From Streptomyces rhizosphaerihabitans (GTDB taxonomy: Bacteria > Actinomycetota > Actinomycetes > Streptomycetales > Streptomycetaceae): a stretch of DNA of 64,000 nt. The stretch is taken from positions 1 to 64,000 of the forward strand of contig NZ_JAODTZ010000014.1 in assembly GCF_025399795.1 (NCBI RefSeq), written 5' to 3'. The first letter of the stretch is position 1. The number at the start of each line of letters is the position of its first letter. The notes beneath the pieces were generated by a model. The model saw nothing but the letters and a program-made list of their open reading frames with translations. It had not been told where the DNA came from and searched no databases. The position numbers and the translations under genes are program-made. Positions 1-8,417 of this stretch are shown in pieces.

Positions 1-25
1 GTTTTCTGCGTTTAGGGTCTTTGTC

Positions 26-670
26 ATGCGCTATGACCTGATCATTTTCGACAACGACGGCGTCCTCGTGGACAGCGAGCCGATCTCCAACACTCTTCTG
101 GCCGCATATCTCACCGAGTTGGGTCATCCCACCTCGTACGAGGACTCCTTGCGTGACTACATGGGCTCCGCCATGCACCGCATCCACGACCTGGTTCTGG
201 AACGCACCGGTCAGCGGCTGCCGGACGACTTCGACGACGTGTTCCACGCGCGGGTCTTCGCCGCCTTCGAGCGGGAACTGAAGCCCGTTCCTGGTGCCGC
301 TCAGGTACTGGAGAAGCTGGCCGCGGACGGCGTGCCCTACTGTGTGGCCTCCTCCGGGAGCCATGAGCGGATCCGGGTCGGACATCGAACGACGGGGCTC
401 GACCGGTGGTTCGACGACGGGCGCGTCTTCAGCTCGCAGGACGTCGGGCGGGGCAAGCCGGCACCCGATCTCTTTCTCCACGCCGCCGAGCGCATGGGCG
501 TACGACCGGAGAAGTGTGCCGTCGTCGAGGACAGTCCGCTGGGCGTGCGGGCGGCCAACGCGGCAGGGATGGACGTGTACGGGTTCACGGCCATGACACC
601 GGCCGACAGGCTGGCCGACGCCACCCAACTCTTCTCCGACATGGGGCAGTTGGCTGACCTGCTGGTATGA
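26..670 (+). CDS. HAD-superfamily hydrolase (beta-phosphoglucomutase/phosphatase-like)
   Basis: 214 aa, the usual size for a subfamily IA HAD phosphatase. Motif I is FDNDGVLVDSE with Asp9 and Asp11 as expected nucleophile and acid/base; Ser110 of ASSGS is motif II, Lys144 of GKPAPD motif III, and Glu168-Asp169 of VVEDS motif IV. The all-helical cap lies between residues 15 and 90. All catalytic blocks are present, so it should be an active Mg-dependent phosphatase or phosphomutase, probably on a small sugar phosphate; the substrate cannot be read from sequence. The ATG lies only 25 bases from the window edge and no clear ribosome site precedes it. Confidence 0.9.
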   Translation: MRYDLIIFDNDGVLVDSEPISNTLLAAYLTELGHPTSYEDSLRDYMGSAMHRIHDLVLERTGQRLPDDFDDVFHARVFAAFERELKPVPGAAQVLEKLAADGVPYCVASSGSHERIRVGHRTTGLDRWFDDGRVFSSQDVGRGKPAPDLFLHAAERMGVRPEKCAVVEDSPLGVRAANAAGMDVYGFTAMTPADRLADATQLFSDMGQLADLLV

Positions 671-804
671 CGGCACCCATCGGCGGACGCTGACATTTGT
701 CATGCCGAGCTCCGGACGATCGTTTCTGTCGGCGGGTGGGGTCCGACCGCGAAGCTGAGTACATCGAAACGGGACGTACACAGTGACGACGGAGGGACCC
801 GATC

Positions 805-1548
805 ATGAGCATCACCGCCACCGAGATCAGCACCGCACGGACCGCCACCGCTGCCGAGGCGGTCACCACGACGGCCCCGGCCGCACCGGCGGAGACCGCC
901 GGCCCCCGGCCGAGCTTCCTGCCGCTGATCGTGGACGTGGCGGTGCCCGTCGGGTCGTACTACCTGCTCAAGAACGGGTTCGGGATGAGCACCATGGCGG
1001 CGCTCGGCTGGAGCAGTGTCGTACCGGCCGTGCGGACCGTGTGGAGCGTGCTGAAGGAGCGCAGGGTCAACGCCCTGGCCGGGCTGATCCTGTTCGTCAA
1101 CGTGGTCGGGCTCGCCCTCAGTCTGGTCGCCGGTGACCCGCGGCTGATGCTGGCGAAGGACAGCGGGGTCAGCAGCGCGATCGGCATCGGTGTCCTGGTG
1201 TCCGTGAGGCTCGGGCGGCCGATGATGACGCAGGGGATGAAGCCGTTCCTCGTGAAGGGTGACGCGGCGCGGGCCGCGGCCTGGGACCGGCTGGCGGCCG
1301 GCTCCGAGCCGTTCCGGAAGGCCGAGCGGACGTTCTCGCTCGTGTGGGGCACGGTCCTGCTCGGCGAGTGCGTCGCGCGGGTCGTCGGCGCCTACACGCT
1401 GCCGATCGACACCATGGTCTGGCTCGGCACGGTCGTCATGATCGCCTCGATGGTCCTCGCCTTCCTGCTCAGCGGACGCTTCGCCGTCGTCCCGATGGAG
1501 AAGATGCTGGAGCGGGAGCTCGCCGCCGGGGCCCGGACGGACAGCTGA
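805..1548 (+). CDS. VC0807-family integral membrane protein
   Basis: 247 aa with a short Thr/Ala-rich N-terminal tail (residues 1-35) and about five hydrophobic segments, e.g. near 36-55, 92-112, 125-140, 185-205 and 208-228. It resembles the widespread 'VC0807 family' of small membrane proteins of unknown function. GGAGGG about 8 bases before the ATG supports this start. No catalytic or binding motif is visible. It stands alone between the HAD gene and an MFS gene on the same strand, with gaps of about 130 bases on either side, so it is probably its own transcription unit. Confidence 0.8.
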   Translation: MSITATEISTARTATAAEAVTTTAPAAPAETAGPRPSFLPLIVDVAVPVGSYYLLKNGFGMSTMAALGWSSVVPAVRTVWSVLKERRVNALAGLILFVNVVGLALSLVAGDPRLMLAKDSGVSSAIGIGVLVSVRLGRPMMTQGMKPFLVKGDAARAAAWDRLAAGSEPFRKAERTFSLVWGTVLLGECVARVVGAYTLPIDTMVWLGTVVMIASMVLAFLLSGRFAVVPMEKMLERELAAGARTDS

Positions 1549-1677
1549 ACAGCCCCGCGCCGAGGGCCCGGACGGGCCCGCCGCGAAGGCCTCGACAGTC
1601 CCTCCCCTAAGAGCTGAGCAAAATTCACCTTCGGCTTGATCTACCCACCGGTAAGCCGGGGCCCTACGCTCGCCGCC

Positions 1678-2910
1678 ATGACAGATGTGCTGCGGCGCGG
1701 TAGGGCCTCTTTGGCGTTCAGCTTTTTCGCTCAGGGTGCCGCCTTCGCGCTGCTCGTGACGCGTATCCCGGCCATCCAGGACCGCTACGGGATCTCCGAC
1801 GCGCTGCTGCCGGCGTTCCTGGCGGCCGTCCCGGTCCTCGCCGGGCTGGGCAGCGTCACCACCGAGCACCTGGTCAAGCGGATACGCCCCAGTCGCATCC
1901 TGCGGTGGTCGCAGCCGGTCGTGCTGCTGGCCCTGCTCGGTGTCGGCGCCGGTGACCAGCTCGTCGAGGTGGCGGTCGCCCTCGCCGCCTTCGGCCTGGC
2001 GGTCGGCGGTCTCGACGCCTCGATGAACATGCTCGGGGTGAGTCTCCAGCGGTCGTACGGCCGCAGCATCATGCTCGGTTTCCATGCCACGTACAGCCTG
2101 GGCGGGATCGTGGGCGCCTCGCTCGCGTGGGCCGGGGCGCACTGGCACATGTCGCTCTTCGTGTCGTATCTGCCGGTCGTGCTGATGCTGCTTCCGCTCG
2201 CTCTGCTGGGCAGCCGGTGGTACGTCGACGGCGGCGCGGCCCTGGACGGTACGGACGGCAAGGAGGACGCGGCGGCCGGTGCCGGTGCCGGTCCGCTCGT
2301 CTTCAAGCTGCTGCTGCCGCTGTGCCTGGTGATGACGTTCGCCTACATCGGGGACTCGACGGTCTCCAACTGGAGCGCGAAGTATCTGAAGGACGTGCTG
2401 GGCAGTTCGGAGCAGACGGCGACCGTTCCGTACAACGTCTACATGGTGATGACGCTGGTGGGACGGGCTGTCGGGGACTTCGGGGTGCGGCGGTTCGGGG
2501 CCGTCGCGGTGGTGCGGCTGGGTGCCGTGGTCGCCGCGCTCGGCTTCGGGGTGGTGGCTCTCGCGCCGGGTGCCGGGGTGGGCATGCTGGGCTTCACGCT
2601 GCTGGGGCTCGGGCTGTGTGTGATCGTGCCGCAGACCTTCGCGGCCGCCGGGCGGCTGTTCCCGGGGGCGTCGGACACGGCGATCGCGCGGCTGAACATC
2701 TTCAACTACGTCGGGTTCCTGATCGGGTCCCCGCTGGTGGGCGCGCTGGGTGACGCCTGGAACTACCGCGGAGCGATGCTCGTGCCGATGGTGCTGGTTC
2801 TGGCGACCCTCGGGTACGCCCGCTCGTTCGCTCCCGAACCGGACCGATACGGTGACGTGCATGAGCGGCCGCGCACAGCTGATGTGGGACGAGGCAGTAA
2901 CGGGGTATGA
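1678..2910 (+). CDS. Major facilitator superfamily (MFS) transporter
   Basis: 410 aa from the ATG at 1678; the frame is open to a TTG at 1636 but the ATG gives a normal first helix. About 12 hydrophobic segments with a cytoplasmic break near residue 195 (Gly/Ala-rich linker). The first part reads as a drug/sugar exporter type: TRIPAIQDRYG after TM1 and a duplicated layout in the C-terminal half (VGRAVGDFGVRRFG). Substrate not deducible. Its last 50 bases overlap the start of the downstream acuC-like gene, so the two are probably co-transcribed and translationally coupled. Confidence 0.88.
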   Translation: MTDVLRRGRASLAFSFFAQGAAFALLVTRIPAIQDRYGISDALLPAFLAAVPVLAGLGSVTTEHLVKRIRPSRILRWSQPVVLLALLGVGAGDQLVEVAVALAAFGLAVGGLDASMNMLGVSLQRSYGRSIMLGFHATYSLGGIVGASLAWAGAHWHMSLFVSYLPVVLMLLPLALLGSRWYVDGGAALDGTDGKEDAAAGAGAGPLVFKLLLPLCLVMTFAYIGDSTVSNWSAKYLKDVLGSSEQTATVPYNVYMVMTLVGRAVGDFGVRRFGAVAVVRLGAVVAALGFGVVALAPGAGVGMLGFTLLGLGLCVIVPQTFAAAGRLFPGASDTAIARLNIFNYVGFLIGSPLVGALGDAWNYRGAMLVPMVLVLATLGYARSFAPEPDRYGDVHERPRTADVGRGSNGV

Positions 2911-4033
2911 CTTCGGTCCGGACCATCCGATGGATCCGGTCCGGCTCGCCCTGACCCGGGGGCTCGTCGACGCCTTCGGGCTCGACCGGGACGTCGACGT
3001 CGTCTCGGCGAAGCCCGCCGGGGCGTCGACGCTGCGGCTGGTGCACCGCGAGGACTATGTGGACGCGGTCAGGGCCGCGTCCGCCGATCCGGAGTCGGCG
3101 GACCCGTCGTACGGCCTCGGAACCATGGACGATCCCGCGTTCGCCGGGATGCACGAGGTGTCCGCGCTGATCGCCGGGCAGTCCGTGGGGGCCGCGGAGG
3201 CGGTCTGGCGCGGGGAGGCGCTGCACGCGGTGAACTTCGCGGGCGGGCTGCACCACGCGATGCCCGGCGGTGCCTCCGGGTTCTGCATCTACAACGACGC
3301 CGCGCTGGCCATCGCCCGCCTGCTGGAGCTGGGCGCCGAGCGGGTCGCGTACGTCGATGTCGACGTGCACCACGGTGACGGCGTCCAGGCGGCCTTCTGG
3401 GAGGACCCGCGGGTCCTGACGATCTCGCTGCACGAGCATCCGCGGACGCTGTTCCCGCAGACGGGGTGGCCCGAGGAGACCGGGGCGGGCAGCGCGGAGG
3501 GCACGGCCGTCAATGTCGCGCTGCCGGCGGGCACCGGGGACGCGGGCTGGCTGCGGGCCTTCCACTCCGTGGTGCCCGAGCTGATCGCCGACTTCCGGCC
3601 GCAGGTGCTGGTCACCCAGCACGGCGCGGACACCCACTTCGAGGATCCGCTCGCCCACCTCGCCGTCTCGCTCGACGCGCAGCGGGCCGTGCAGGTCGCC
3701 TGTCACGACCTGGCGCACACGTACGCCGACGGGCGCTGGGTCGCGCTGGGGGGTGGCGGGTACGCGGTGGTGGAGGTCGTACCGCGTTCGTGGACGCATC
3801 TCGTGGCGGTGGCGGCGGGTCGTCCCATCGAGCCCGAGACGATGATCCCGGAGAGCTGGCGGCAGGAGGCTTTCGCCCGTACACGGCAGTCTGCGCCGAG
3901 GCGGATGACGGACGGGCGGTGGCCGGTGTCCTGGAAGGACTGGGAGTCGGGATACGACCCGGCGGACCGCCTCGACCAGGCGATCCTGGCGACCCGCCGG
4001 GCCGTGTTCCCGCTGCGGGGGCTCCTGCCGTAG
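2861..4033 (+). CDS. acuC: Class II histone deacetylase-like / acetoin utilization AcuC-type deacetylase
   Basis: 390 aa from the ATG at 2861 (a GTG at 2852 is also possible). It shows the HDAC fold signatures: His131-His132 in GLHHAM, the Zn ligands in YVDVDVHHGDG (Asp166, Asp168, His170), LHEHP, QHGADTH, and the GGGGY block with the catalytic-site Tyr near the C-terminus. The family removes acetyl groups from protein lysines; AcuC is known to reactivate acetyl-CoA synthetase in bacilli. The gene begins inside the MFS gene in another frame (50-base overlap). The stop codon lies in the first unit of a short tandem repeat (see 4025-4108). Confidence 0.9.
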   Translation: MSGRAQLMWDEAVTGYDFGPDHPMDPVRLALTRGLVDAFGLDRDVDVVSAKPAGASTLRLVHREDYVDAVRAASADPESADPSYGLGTMDDPAFAGMHEVSALIAGQSVGAAEAVWRGEALHAVNFAGGLHHAMPGGASGFCIYNDAALAIARLLELGAERVAYVDVDVHHGDGVQAAFWEDPRVLTISLHEHPRTLFPQTGWPEETGAGSAEGTAVNVALPAGTGDAGWLRAFHSVVPELIADFRPQVLVTQHGADTHFEDPLAHLAVSLDAQRAVQVACHDLAHTYADGRWVALGGGGYAVVEVVPRSWTHLVAVAAGRPIEPETMIPESWRQEAFARTRQSAPRRMTDGRWPVSWKDWESGYDPADRLDQAILATRRAVFPLRGLLP

Positions 4034-4108
4034 ACCCCCGTGGAGGGAACTGCTGCCGTAGACCCCACGGCAGGAACTGCTGCCCTGGACCCCGGGGCGG
4101 AAGTGGAC
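4025..4108. repeat. Imperfect tandem repeat spanning the acuC stop codon
   Basis: A ~28-base unit starting CTGCCGTAGACCCC occurs at 4025 and 4053, with a more diverged third copy from 4080 (CTGCCCTGGACCCC). The TAG of acuC is inside unit 1. Unit 2 can fold as CTGCCG...CGGCAG. Confidence 0.7.
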
Positions 4109-4355
4109 CACCCGCCCGGCGTCTCGGTCGTGTCCCCCTGGGCGAAGGACCGGGCGATGACCGGCGCCGGGCCGACCGGCGTTCGGCTCCCGCACGTTGC
4201 GGGGCTGCCATGGCTCCCGACGATGCCGGTGGGCCTCTCAGTTGTCGTCCTGCCACCGGTGTCACAGTGGAGCATTAGGCCAGCATTAGGCCAACTGTGG
4301 GGCATATTGCCCATTTTGCGTATACGGTACCGCCGGATGCGTCAGCATCGCTGAC
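4034..4355. other. Intergenic region between acuC and the phosphatase-like gene
   Basis: 322 bases without a convincing gene. It holds the tail of the tandem repeat and, from about 4275, a comparatively AT-rich stretch (GGCATATTGCCCATTTTGCG) that probably carries the promoter of the gene starting at 4356. Confidence 0.5.
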
Positions 4356-5171
4356 GTGTTGAGCACCGGAGCTTTGCGTGCACATCTGCTGGCCGCCCGG
4401 CTGGCCGGGCCCGTGGCCACCTCGCGCGAGGAGAGCCTGCGCAGCTATCGGCTCTTCGCCGCCCGCGACCCCCGGCTGCTGCTCGGACTCGATCCCGAAT
4501 GGACATGGTGCCAGCGGGATCTGATCGAGCTGATGGCCGACAAATGCGGAGTTTCGGCCGACCCTTCGCACACTTCGGGGCATGATGTGATCGACCCGGA
4601 GCTGACCCTGGCGGCTCTCGACGCCTTCGCGGAACGGCTCGGCGAAGCCGCTCGTCATCGTCACCCTGTGCTTCTCGGCACGGGTCATCCGCACCGGCTG
4701 ATCACCTTCTACGCCGCACTCGCGGACGCCCTGTCGGCGGCTGGATGTACCGTTCTCACCCCCGCGCAGGGTAGCTCTATCGACATAACGACCCGGTTCG
4801 GTCTACGCACGTACAACCTCGACTACGTACAAGGTGTCGCGCTGGTGCGCGAACCCGAGGCGGGAGCCGCCGGTCGTGCGACCGGCGCACACACCCATTC
4901 GCCACTCCCGGTTCGGACCGTTCTGGCGGCCGCCGCAGAGTCCGGAGGGCCCCTCCCGGAGCTGGTCATCGGAGACCACGGATGGGTCTGCGGAGCAGGT
5001 CAGCTGGGGTTCGAGGCCATCGGTCTCGCCGATACGGACGATCCCGCGCTGTTCGTCGGGGAGGCAGAGGGACGGGTGTCCGTCGTCGTTCCGCTTGATG
5101 ACGCTGTGCGGTCTGATTACTACCGACCGCTTACTCGCTATGTACTCAATCGAGCGTGTCTGTCACAGTAG
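4356..5171 (+). CDS. Phosphatase-like protein conserved in Streptomyces
   Basis: 271 aa, GTG start. Streptomyces homologues upstream of the bldN region carry the name 'phosphatase', but I see no HAD, PHP or histidine-phosphatase active-site signature. Recognisable blocks are TGHPHR (residues 109-114), a PAQGSSID segment near 140 and GDHGWVCGAGQLGFEA near 205. The C-terminal VPLDDAVRSDYY looks like a solvent-exposed helix. A cytosolic hydrolase role is plausible from the His-rich TGHPHR and GDHG segments, but that is inference. It precedes the small HTH gene by about 130 bases. Confidence 0.75.
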   Translation: MLSTGALRAHLLAARLAGPVATSREESLRSYRLFAARDPRLLLGLDPEWTWCQRDLIELMADKCGVSADPSHTSGHDVIDPELTLAALDAFAERLGEAARHRHPVLLGTGHPHRLITFYAALADALSAAGCTVLTPAQGSSIDITTRFGLRTYNLDYVQGVALVREPEAGAAGRATGAHTHSPLPVRTVLAAAAESGGPLPELVIGDHGWVCGAGQLGFEAIGLADTDDPALFVGEAEGRVSVVVPLDDAVRSDYYRPLTRYVLNRACLSQ

Positions 5172-5300
5172 GCGGCCGATGGCATCCCCTCTTCCCCACT
5201 CGCATCACCCGCCCCTACATTGGGGAGTGAGCACGCAACGACGAAGAGTCACCGGAAGGGGAAGCCGGTGACCGTCGAGTGCGGAAGGTTCAGGTGTGTC

Positions 5301-5510
5301 ATGGCTGCAGGCGAGAGGCCTCTGAACGAGGTTCAGTTCCTTACCGTGGCGGAAGTCGCCTCGGTGATGCGAGTGTCGAAGATGACCGTGTACCGCTTGG
5401 TGCACAGCGGTCATCTGCCGGCGATCCGGGTGGGGAGGTCCTTCCGGGTGCCGGAGCAAGCGGTTCACGAGTACCTCCGTGAGAGCTATGTGGGGGTGGA
5501 GACCGCCTGA
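5301..5510 (+). CDS. Small excisionase/MerR-fold DNA-binding protein (BldC-like)
   Basis: 69 aa from ATG 5301; an upstream GTG at 5269 would add 11 residues. Residues 8-60 form one winged-helix domain of the excisionase/MerR type: FLTVAEVASVMRVSKMTVYRL is cut here as helix-turn-helix, followed by the wing IRVGRSFRVPE. Proteins of this build in Streptomyces include BldC, which binds DNA as head-to-tail oligomers on direct repeats; this gene is a paralogue, not BldC itself as far as sequence shows. Its place next to bS22 and the bldN region is conserved in the genus, and a developmental role is an inference. Confidence 0.85.
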   Translation: MAAGERPLNEVQFLTVAEVASVMRVSKMTVYRLVHSGHLPAIRVGRSFRVPEQAVHEYLRESYVGVETA

Positions 5511-5652
5511 CGGCGTTCCGGGAGGCCGTTCGCGATCTCCCGGAAACACCTCGATTACGACCTCGGCTCTCGGACGGGTAGGCTGGCCCCTCATAGGTCG
5601 TATGGGCCCATGCAGCCCAGCACCGAGTAAAGAGAAGTGAGCGAGGGTAGTC

Positions 5653-5751
5653 GTGGGCTCTGTTATCAAGAAGCGGCGCAAGCGGATGGCGAAGAAGAAG
5701 CACCGCAAGCTGCTCAAGCGCACTCGCGTTCAGCGTCGCAACAAGAAGTAA
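5653..5751 (+). CDS. bS22-like small ribosomal protein (AURKAIP1/COX24 domain)
   Basis: 32 aa, GTG start at 5653 with GAGGG seven bases upstream. Over half of the residues are Lys or Arg: it opens MGSVIKKRRKRMAKKKHRK and ends in RRNKK. This matches the actinobacterial AURKAIP1/COX24-domain peptide, known from mycobacterial ribosome structures as small-subunit protein bS22. It should bind rRNA in the 30S subunit. The gene is too short for most gene finders. A strong hairpin follows 20 bases after the stop, so it forms a monocistronic unit. Confidence 0.92.
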   Translation: MGSVIKKRRKRMAKKKHRKLLKRTRVQRRNKK

Positions 5752-5771
5752 GCGACGCCGCGAAACGCGTA

Positions 5772-5805
5772 CTGTGGCCTCTCACCAGCAGGTGGGAGGC
5801 CACAG
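5772..5805 (+). terminator. Hairpin terminator after the bS22 gene
   Basis: 15-base stem CTGTGGCCTCTCACC / GGTGGGAGGCCACAG with one T-G pair and an AGCA loop. No U-tract, as is common in Streptomyces. Confidence 0.75.
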
Positions 5806-6185
5806 GCATATCCGGCCGCGAAAAGGCCACTCGAAGGGTCGGCCGAGGAGCCGGCTCGGGAAGCCGAGGAGCCGGCCGAGGGTCTGCCGGGGCCGTCACG
5901 AACGCCTCGGCCGAGGGCACCGCGGTGGCGAGAAGGACTCGGCCGCGGCGGCACCCGAGAAGCAGTACCCCGAAAAACCGCTCGAATGTCGAACGTGTTC
6001 GGCCATCTGCGCCGCATACGCCTGTGGGCCGAATGGCTGGGTCTGGTCGTACGTCCACGGCTGTCGTCACTTCGTGCATCGGGCGGTCATCACAGCGCAA
6101 CATCGACCCGCTAAGTTGGCCGCACACGGGGAACGCGGCAGGTACGAGCGGAGCTACGTCCAGTTCTGGAAGGAAGGCGCTGATC
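5806..6185. other. Intergenic region upstream of the SDR gene
   Basis: About 380 bases. A frame runs open through it, but its translation (Arg/Ser/Thr-rich) has no family character, so I treat it as leader. It contains a direct repeat CGAGGAGCCGGC near 5845 and 5868 and ends in an AGGAAGG ribosome site at 6171-6177. The SDR promoter must lie here; I cannot fix it. Confidence 0.5.
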
Positions 6186-7247
6186 TTGGGGAAGGTCGTG
6201 CTCGTGACCGGGGTGGCCCGGCAGCTGGGGGGCCGGTTCGTACGACGGATCCAGCGTGACCCGCAAGTGGACCGGGTGATCGCCGTGGACGCGGTGCCGC
6301 CCGAGCATCACATCGGCGGCGCCGACTTCGTGCAGGCCGACATCCGGCAGCCCACCATCGCGCGGGTGCTCGCCGAGTACTCCGTCGACACGGTCGTGCA
6401 CATGGACGTGACGGGCACGGCGCTGGGCTCCGGCAGCCGGACCACGGTCAAGGAGACCAACGTCATCGGCACGATGCAGCTGCTCGGTGCCTGCCAGAAG
6501 TCCCCGACGGTCAAGCGGCTCGTCGTGAAGTCCAGTACGAATGTCTACGGCTCGGCGCCGCGCGACCCCGCCGTCTTCACCGAGACCACCTCGCCCAAGT
6601 CGCTGCCCAGCGGCGGCTTCGCGAAGGACACGGTGGAGGTCGAGGGCTACGTGCGCGGCTTCGCGCGCCGCAGGCCCGATGTCGCCGTGTGCGTGCTGCG
6701 GTTCGCCAACATCCTCGGCCCGAGCGCGGACTCGCCGCTCGCCTCGTACTTCTCGCTGCCGGTGCTGCCCACGGTGTTCGGTTACGACCCCCGGCTCCAG
6801 TTCGTCCACGAGGGCGACGTCATCGAGGTGCTGCGGCTCGCCTCGCACGAGCCGCAGCGGGGCACGCTCAACAGCGGCACGTTCAACATCGCCGGGGACG
6901 GCGTCCTGCTGCTCTCCCAGTGCGCGCGCCGGCTGGGGCGGCCCACGGTCCCGCTGCTGCTGCCGGCCCTCAGCTGGGCCGGTACGGCCGTGCGTACCCT
7001 GGGTGTGACGGACTTCTCGCCGGAGCAGCTGCGGCTGCTCACGCACGGCAGGGTGGTCGCGACGGTCCAGATGCGCGAAACCCTGGGTTACCAGCCGAAG
7101 TACACGACGGCGGAGACCTTCGCGGACTTCGCCCACAGCAGGGGGCCCGGACTTCTGCCCCCGGAGGCCGTTGCGGGGGTCGTGGACCGGATCGCCGCAC
7201 TGTCTCTCCCGGGCGGCGGCCACCCCCCGACGCAGAGCGCCAACTGA
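6186..7247 (+). CDS. NAD-dependent epimerase/dehydratase-like (atypical extended SDR)
   Basis: 353 aa from a TTG at 6186, chosen because AGGAAGG sits eight bases upstream and the protein then opens directly with the Rossmann strand VVLVTGVARQLGG. The frame extends upstream to 5637 without family-like sequence. Residues 1-250 are the NAD-binding and substrate domain of an extended SDR. The catalytic YxxxK is not seen: the expected position reads FAKD (145-148) although STNVYG is kept, so classical epimerase chemistry is doubtful. It precedes an acyltransferase by 14 bases, suggesting an operon and a lipid or envelope role. Confidence 0.85.
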   Translation: MGKVVLVTGVARQLGGRFVRRIQRDPQVDRVIAVDAVPPEHHIGGADFVQADIRQPTIARVLAEYSVDTVVHMDVTGTALGSGSRTTVKETNVIGTMQLLGACQKSPTVKRLVVKSSTNVYGSAPRDPAVFTETTSPKSLPSGGFAKDTVEVEGYVRGFARRRPDVAVCVLRFANILGPSADSPLASYFSLPVLPTVFGYDPRLQFVHEGDVIEVLRLASHEPQRGTLNSGTFNIAGDGVLLLSQCARRLGRPTVPLLLPALSWAGTAVRTLGVTDFSPEQLRLLTHGRVVATVQMRETLGYQPKYTTAETFADFAHSRGPGLLPPEAVAGVVDRIAALSLPGGGHPPTQSAN

Positions 7248-7261
7248 GGAGCGCATCAACG

Positions 7262-8314
7262 ATGGCGGACGCCAAGGTCATTCCGTTCGACGACGACCGC
7301 TCGCGCGGGGCTGCTGCGCAGCGCCCGCCGCGGCGCCGGGCCGGGGGGAGCCGGCGCAAGGGTGAGCCCGTGGTGGTACGCGAGGTGCAGCCCATGCCCG
7401 GACGGATCCTCCCGCAGGATGATGTTCCCGTGACACATGAGGAACAGCCGCCCCGACAGCCCCAGCAGGGCGGTGCGAGCCTGGAGCAGCGCATCGCGGG
7501 AGGCCTGGCCTTCCTGCGCCGCAGGCTCACGGGCGACTACGAGATCGACGAGTTCGGGTACGACCAGGAGCTGACCGACCAGGTCCTGATGTCGCTGATC
7601 CGGCCGATGTACGAGAAGTACTTCCGCGTCGAGGTGAAGGGCATCGAGAACATCCCGTCGGAGGGTGGCGCCCTGATCGTCGCCAACCACTCGGGCACGC
7701 TTCCGCTGGACGGCCTGATGATGCAGGTCGCCGTCCACGACAACCACCCCGAGAACCGTCACCTGCGGCTCCTCGCCGCCGACCTGGTCTTCATGCTGCC
7801 GGTCGTCAACGAGCTGGCCCGCAAGGCCGGTCACACCCTGGCCTGTGCCGAGGACGCCGAACGGCTGCTGGAGCGCGGCGAACTGGTCGGCGTGATGCCG
7901 GAGGGCTTCAAGGGCATCGGCAAGCCGTTCAGCGAGCGCTACAAGCTCCAGCGGTTCGGCCGGGGCGGCTTCGTCTCGACGGCGCTGCGCGCGGGCACTC
8001 CGATCATTCCGTGCTCGATCGTCGGCGCGGAGGAGATCTACCCGATGATCGGCAACGCGAAGACCCTCGCGCGGCTGCTCGGATTCCCGTACTTCCCGAT
8101 CACCCCGACCTTCCCCTGGCTGGGCCCGCTCGGTGCGATCCCGCTGCCCACCAAGTGGACGATCCAGTTCGGCGAGCCGATCCGCACGGACGGCTATCCG
8201 CCGGAGGCGGCCGAGGACCCGATGCTGATGTTCAACCTGACCGACCAGGTCAGGGAGCAGATCCAGCACACCCTGTACAAGCTGCTGGTGCAGCGCAGGT
8301 CCGTGTTTTTCTGA
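7262..8314 (+). CDS. Lysophospholipid/glycerolipid acyltransferase (PlsC superfamily)
   Basis: 350 aa. The N-terminal 75 residues are Arg/Pro/Gln-rich and look disordered. The acyltransferase domain is roughly 115-340. Block I is NHSGTLPLDG (His143, Asp150), which is HX6D rather than the HX4D of ordinary PlsC; block III is PEGFKG with FGRGGF following. The wider spacing is seen in the TMEM68/diacylglycerol-acyltransferase-like branch. It probably transfers a fatty acyl chain to a glycerolipid at the membrane; it has no strong TM helix, so peripheral association is likely. Likely operon with the SDR upstream. Confidence 0.87.
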   Translation: MADAKVIPFDDDRSRGAAAQRPPRRRAGGSRRKGEPVVVREVQPMPGRILPQDDVPVTHEEQPPRQPQQGGASLEQRIAGGLAFLRRRLTGDYEIDEFGYDQELTDQVLMSLIRPMYEKYFRVEVKGIENIPSEGGALIVANHSGTLPLDGLMMQVAVHDNHPENRHLRLLAADLVFMLPVVNELARKAGHTLACAEDAERLLERGELVGVMPEGFKGIGKPFSERYKLQRFGRGGFVSTALRAGTPIIPCSIVGAEEIYPMIGNAKTLARLLGFPYFPITPTFPWLGPLGAIPLPTKWTIQFGEPIRTDGYPPEAAEDPMLMFNLTDQVREQIQHTLYKLLVQRRSVFF

Positions 8315-8355
8315 TCATGCAGTTACGATTCTGTTGATCATGTCCTGATATGCCT

Positions 8356-8405
8356 GTACGTCGATGGGGGCGCCCTTCCCGAGGAGGGCGCCCCCATCGA
8401 CGTAC
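8356..8405. terminator. Bidirectional terminator between the acyltransferase and rsbN
   Basis: A perfect 21-base inverted repeat (arms 8356-8376 and 8385-8405) with an eight-base loop TCCCGAGG, exactly between two convergent genes. It can work in both directions. Confidence 0.9.
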
Positions 8406-8417
8406 CGCGGTGGCCTG

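Noticed and set aside
700..2862. A 720-codon open frame on the minus strand
   Set aside because: It covers the VC0807-like and MFS genes, is His/Arg/Gln-rich with no family features, and is the usual antisense shadow in 70%+ GC DNA.
5637..6185. N-terminal 183-residue extension of the SDR gene
   Set aside because: It overlaps the bS22 gene and its hairpin terminator, has no conserved character, and a good ribosome site serves the TTG at 6186.
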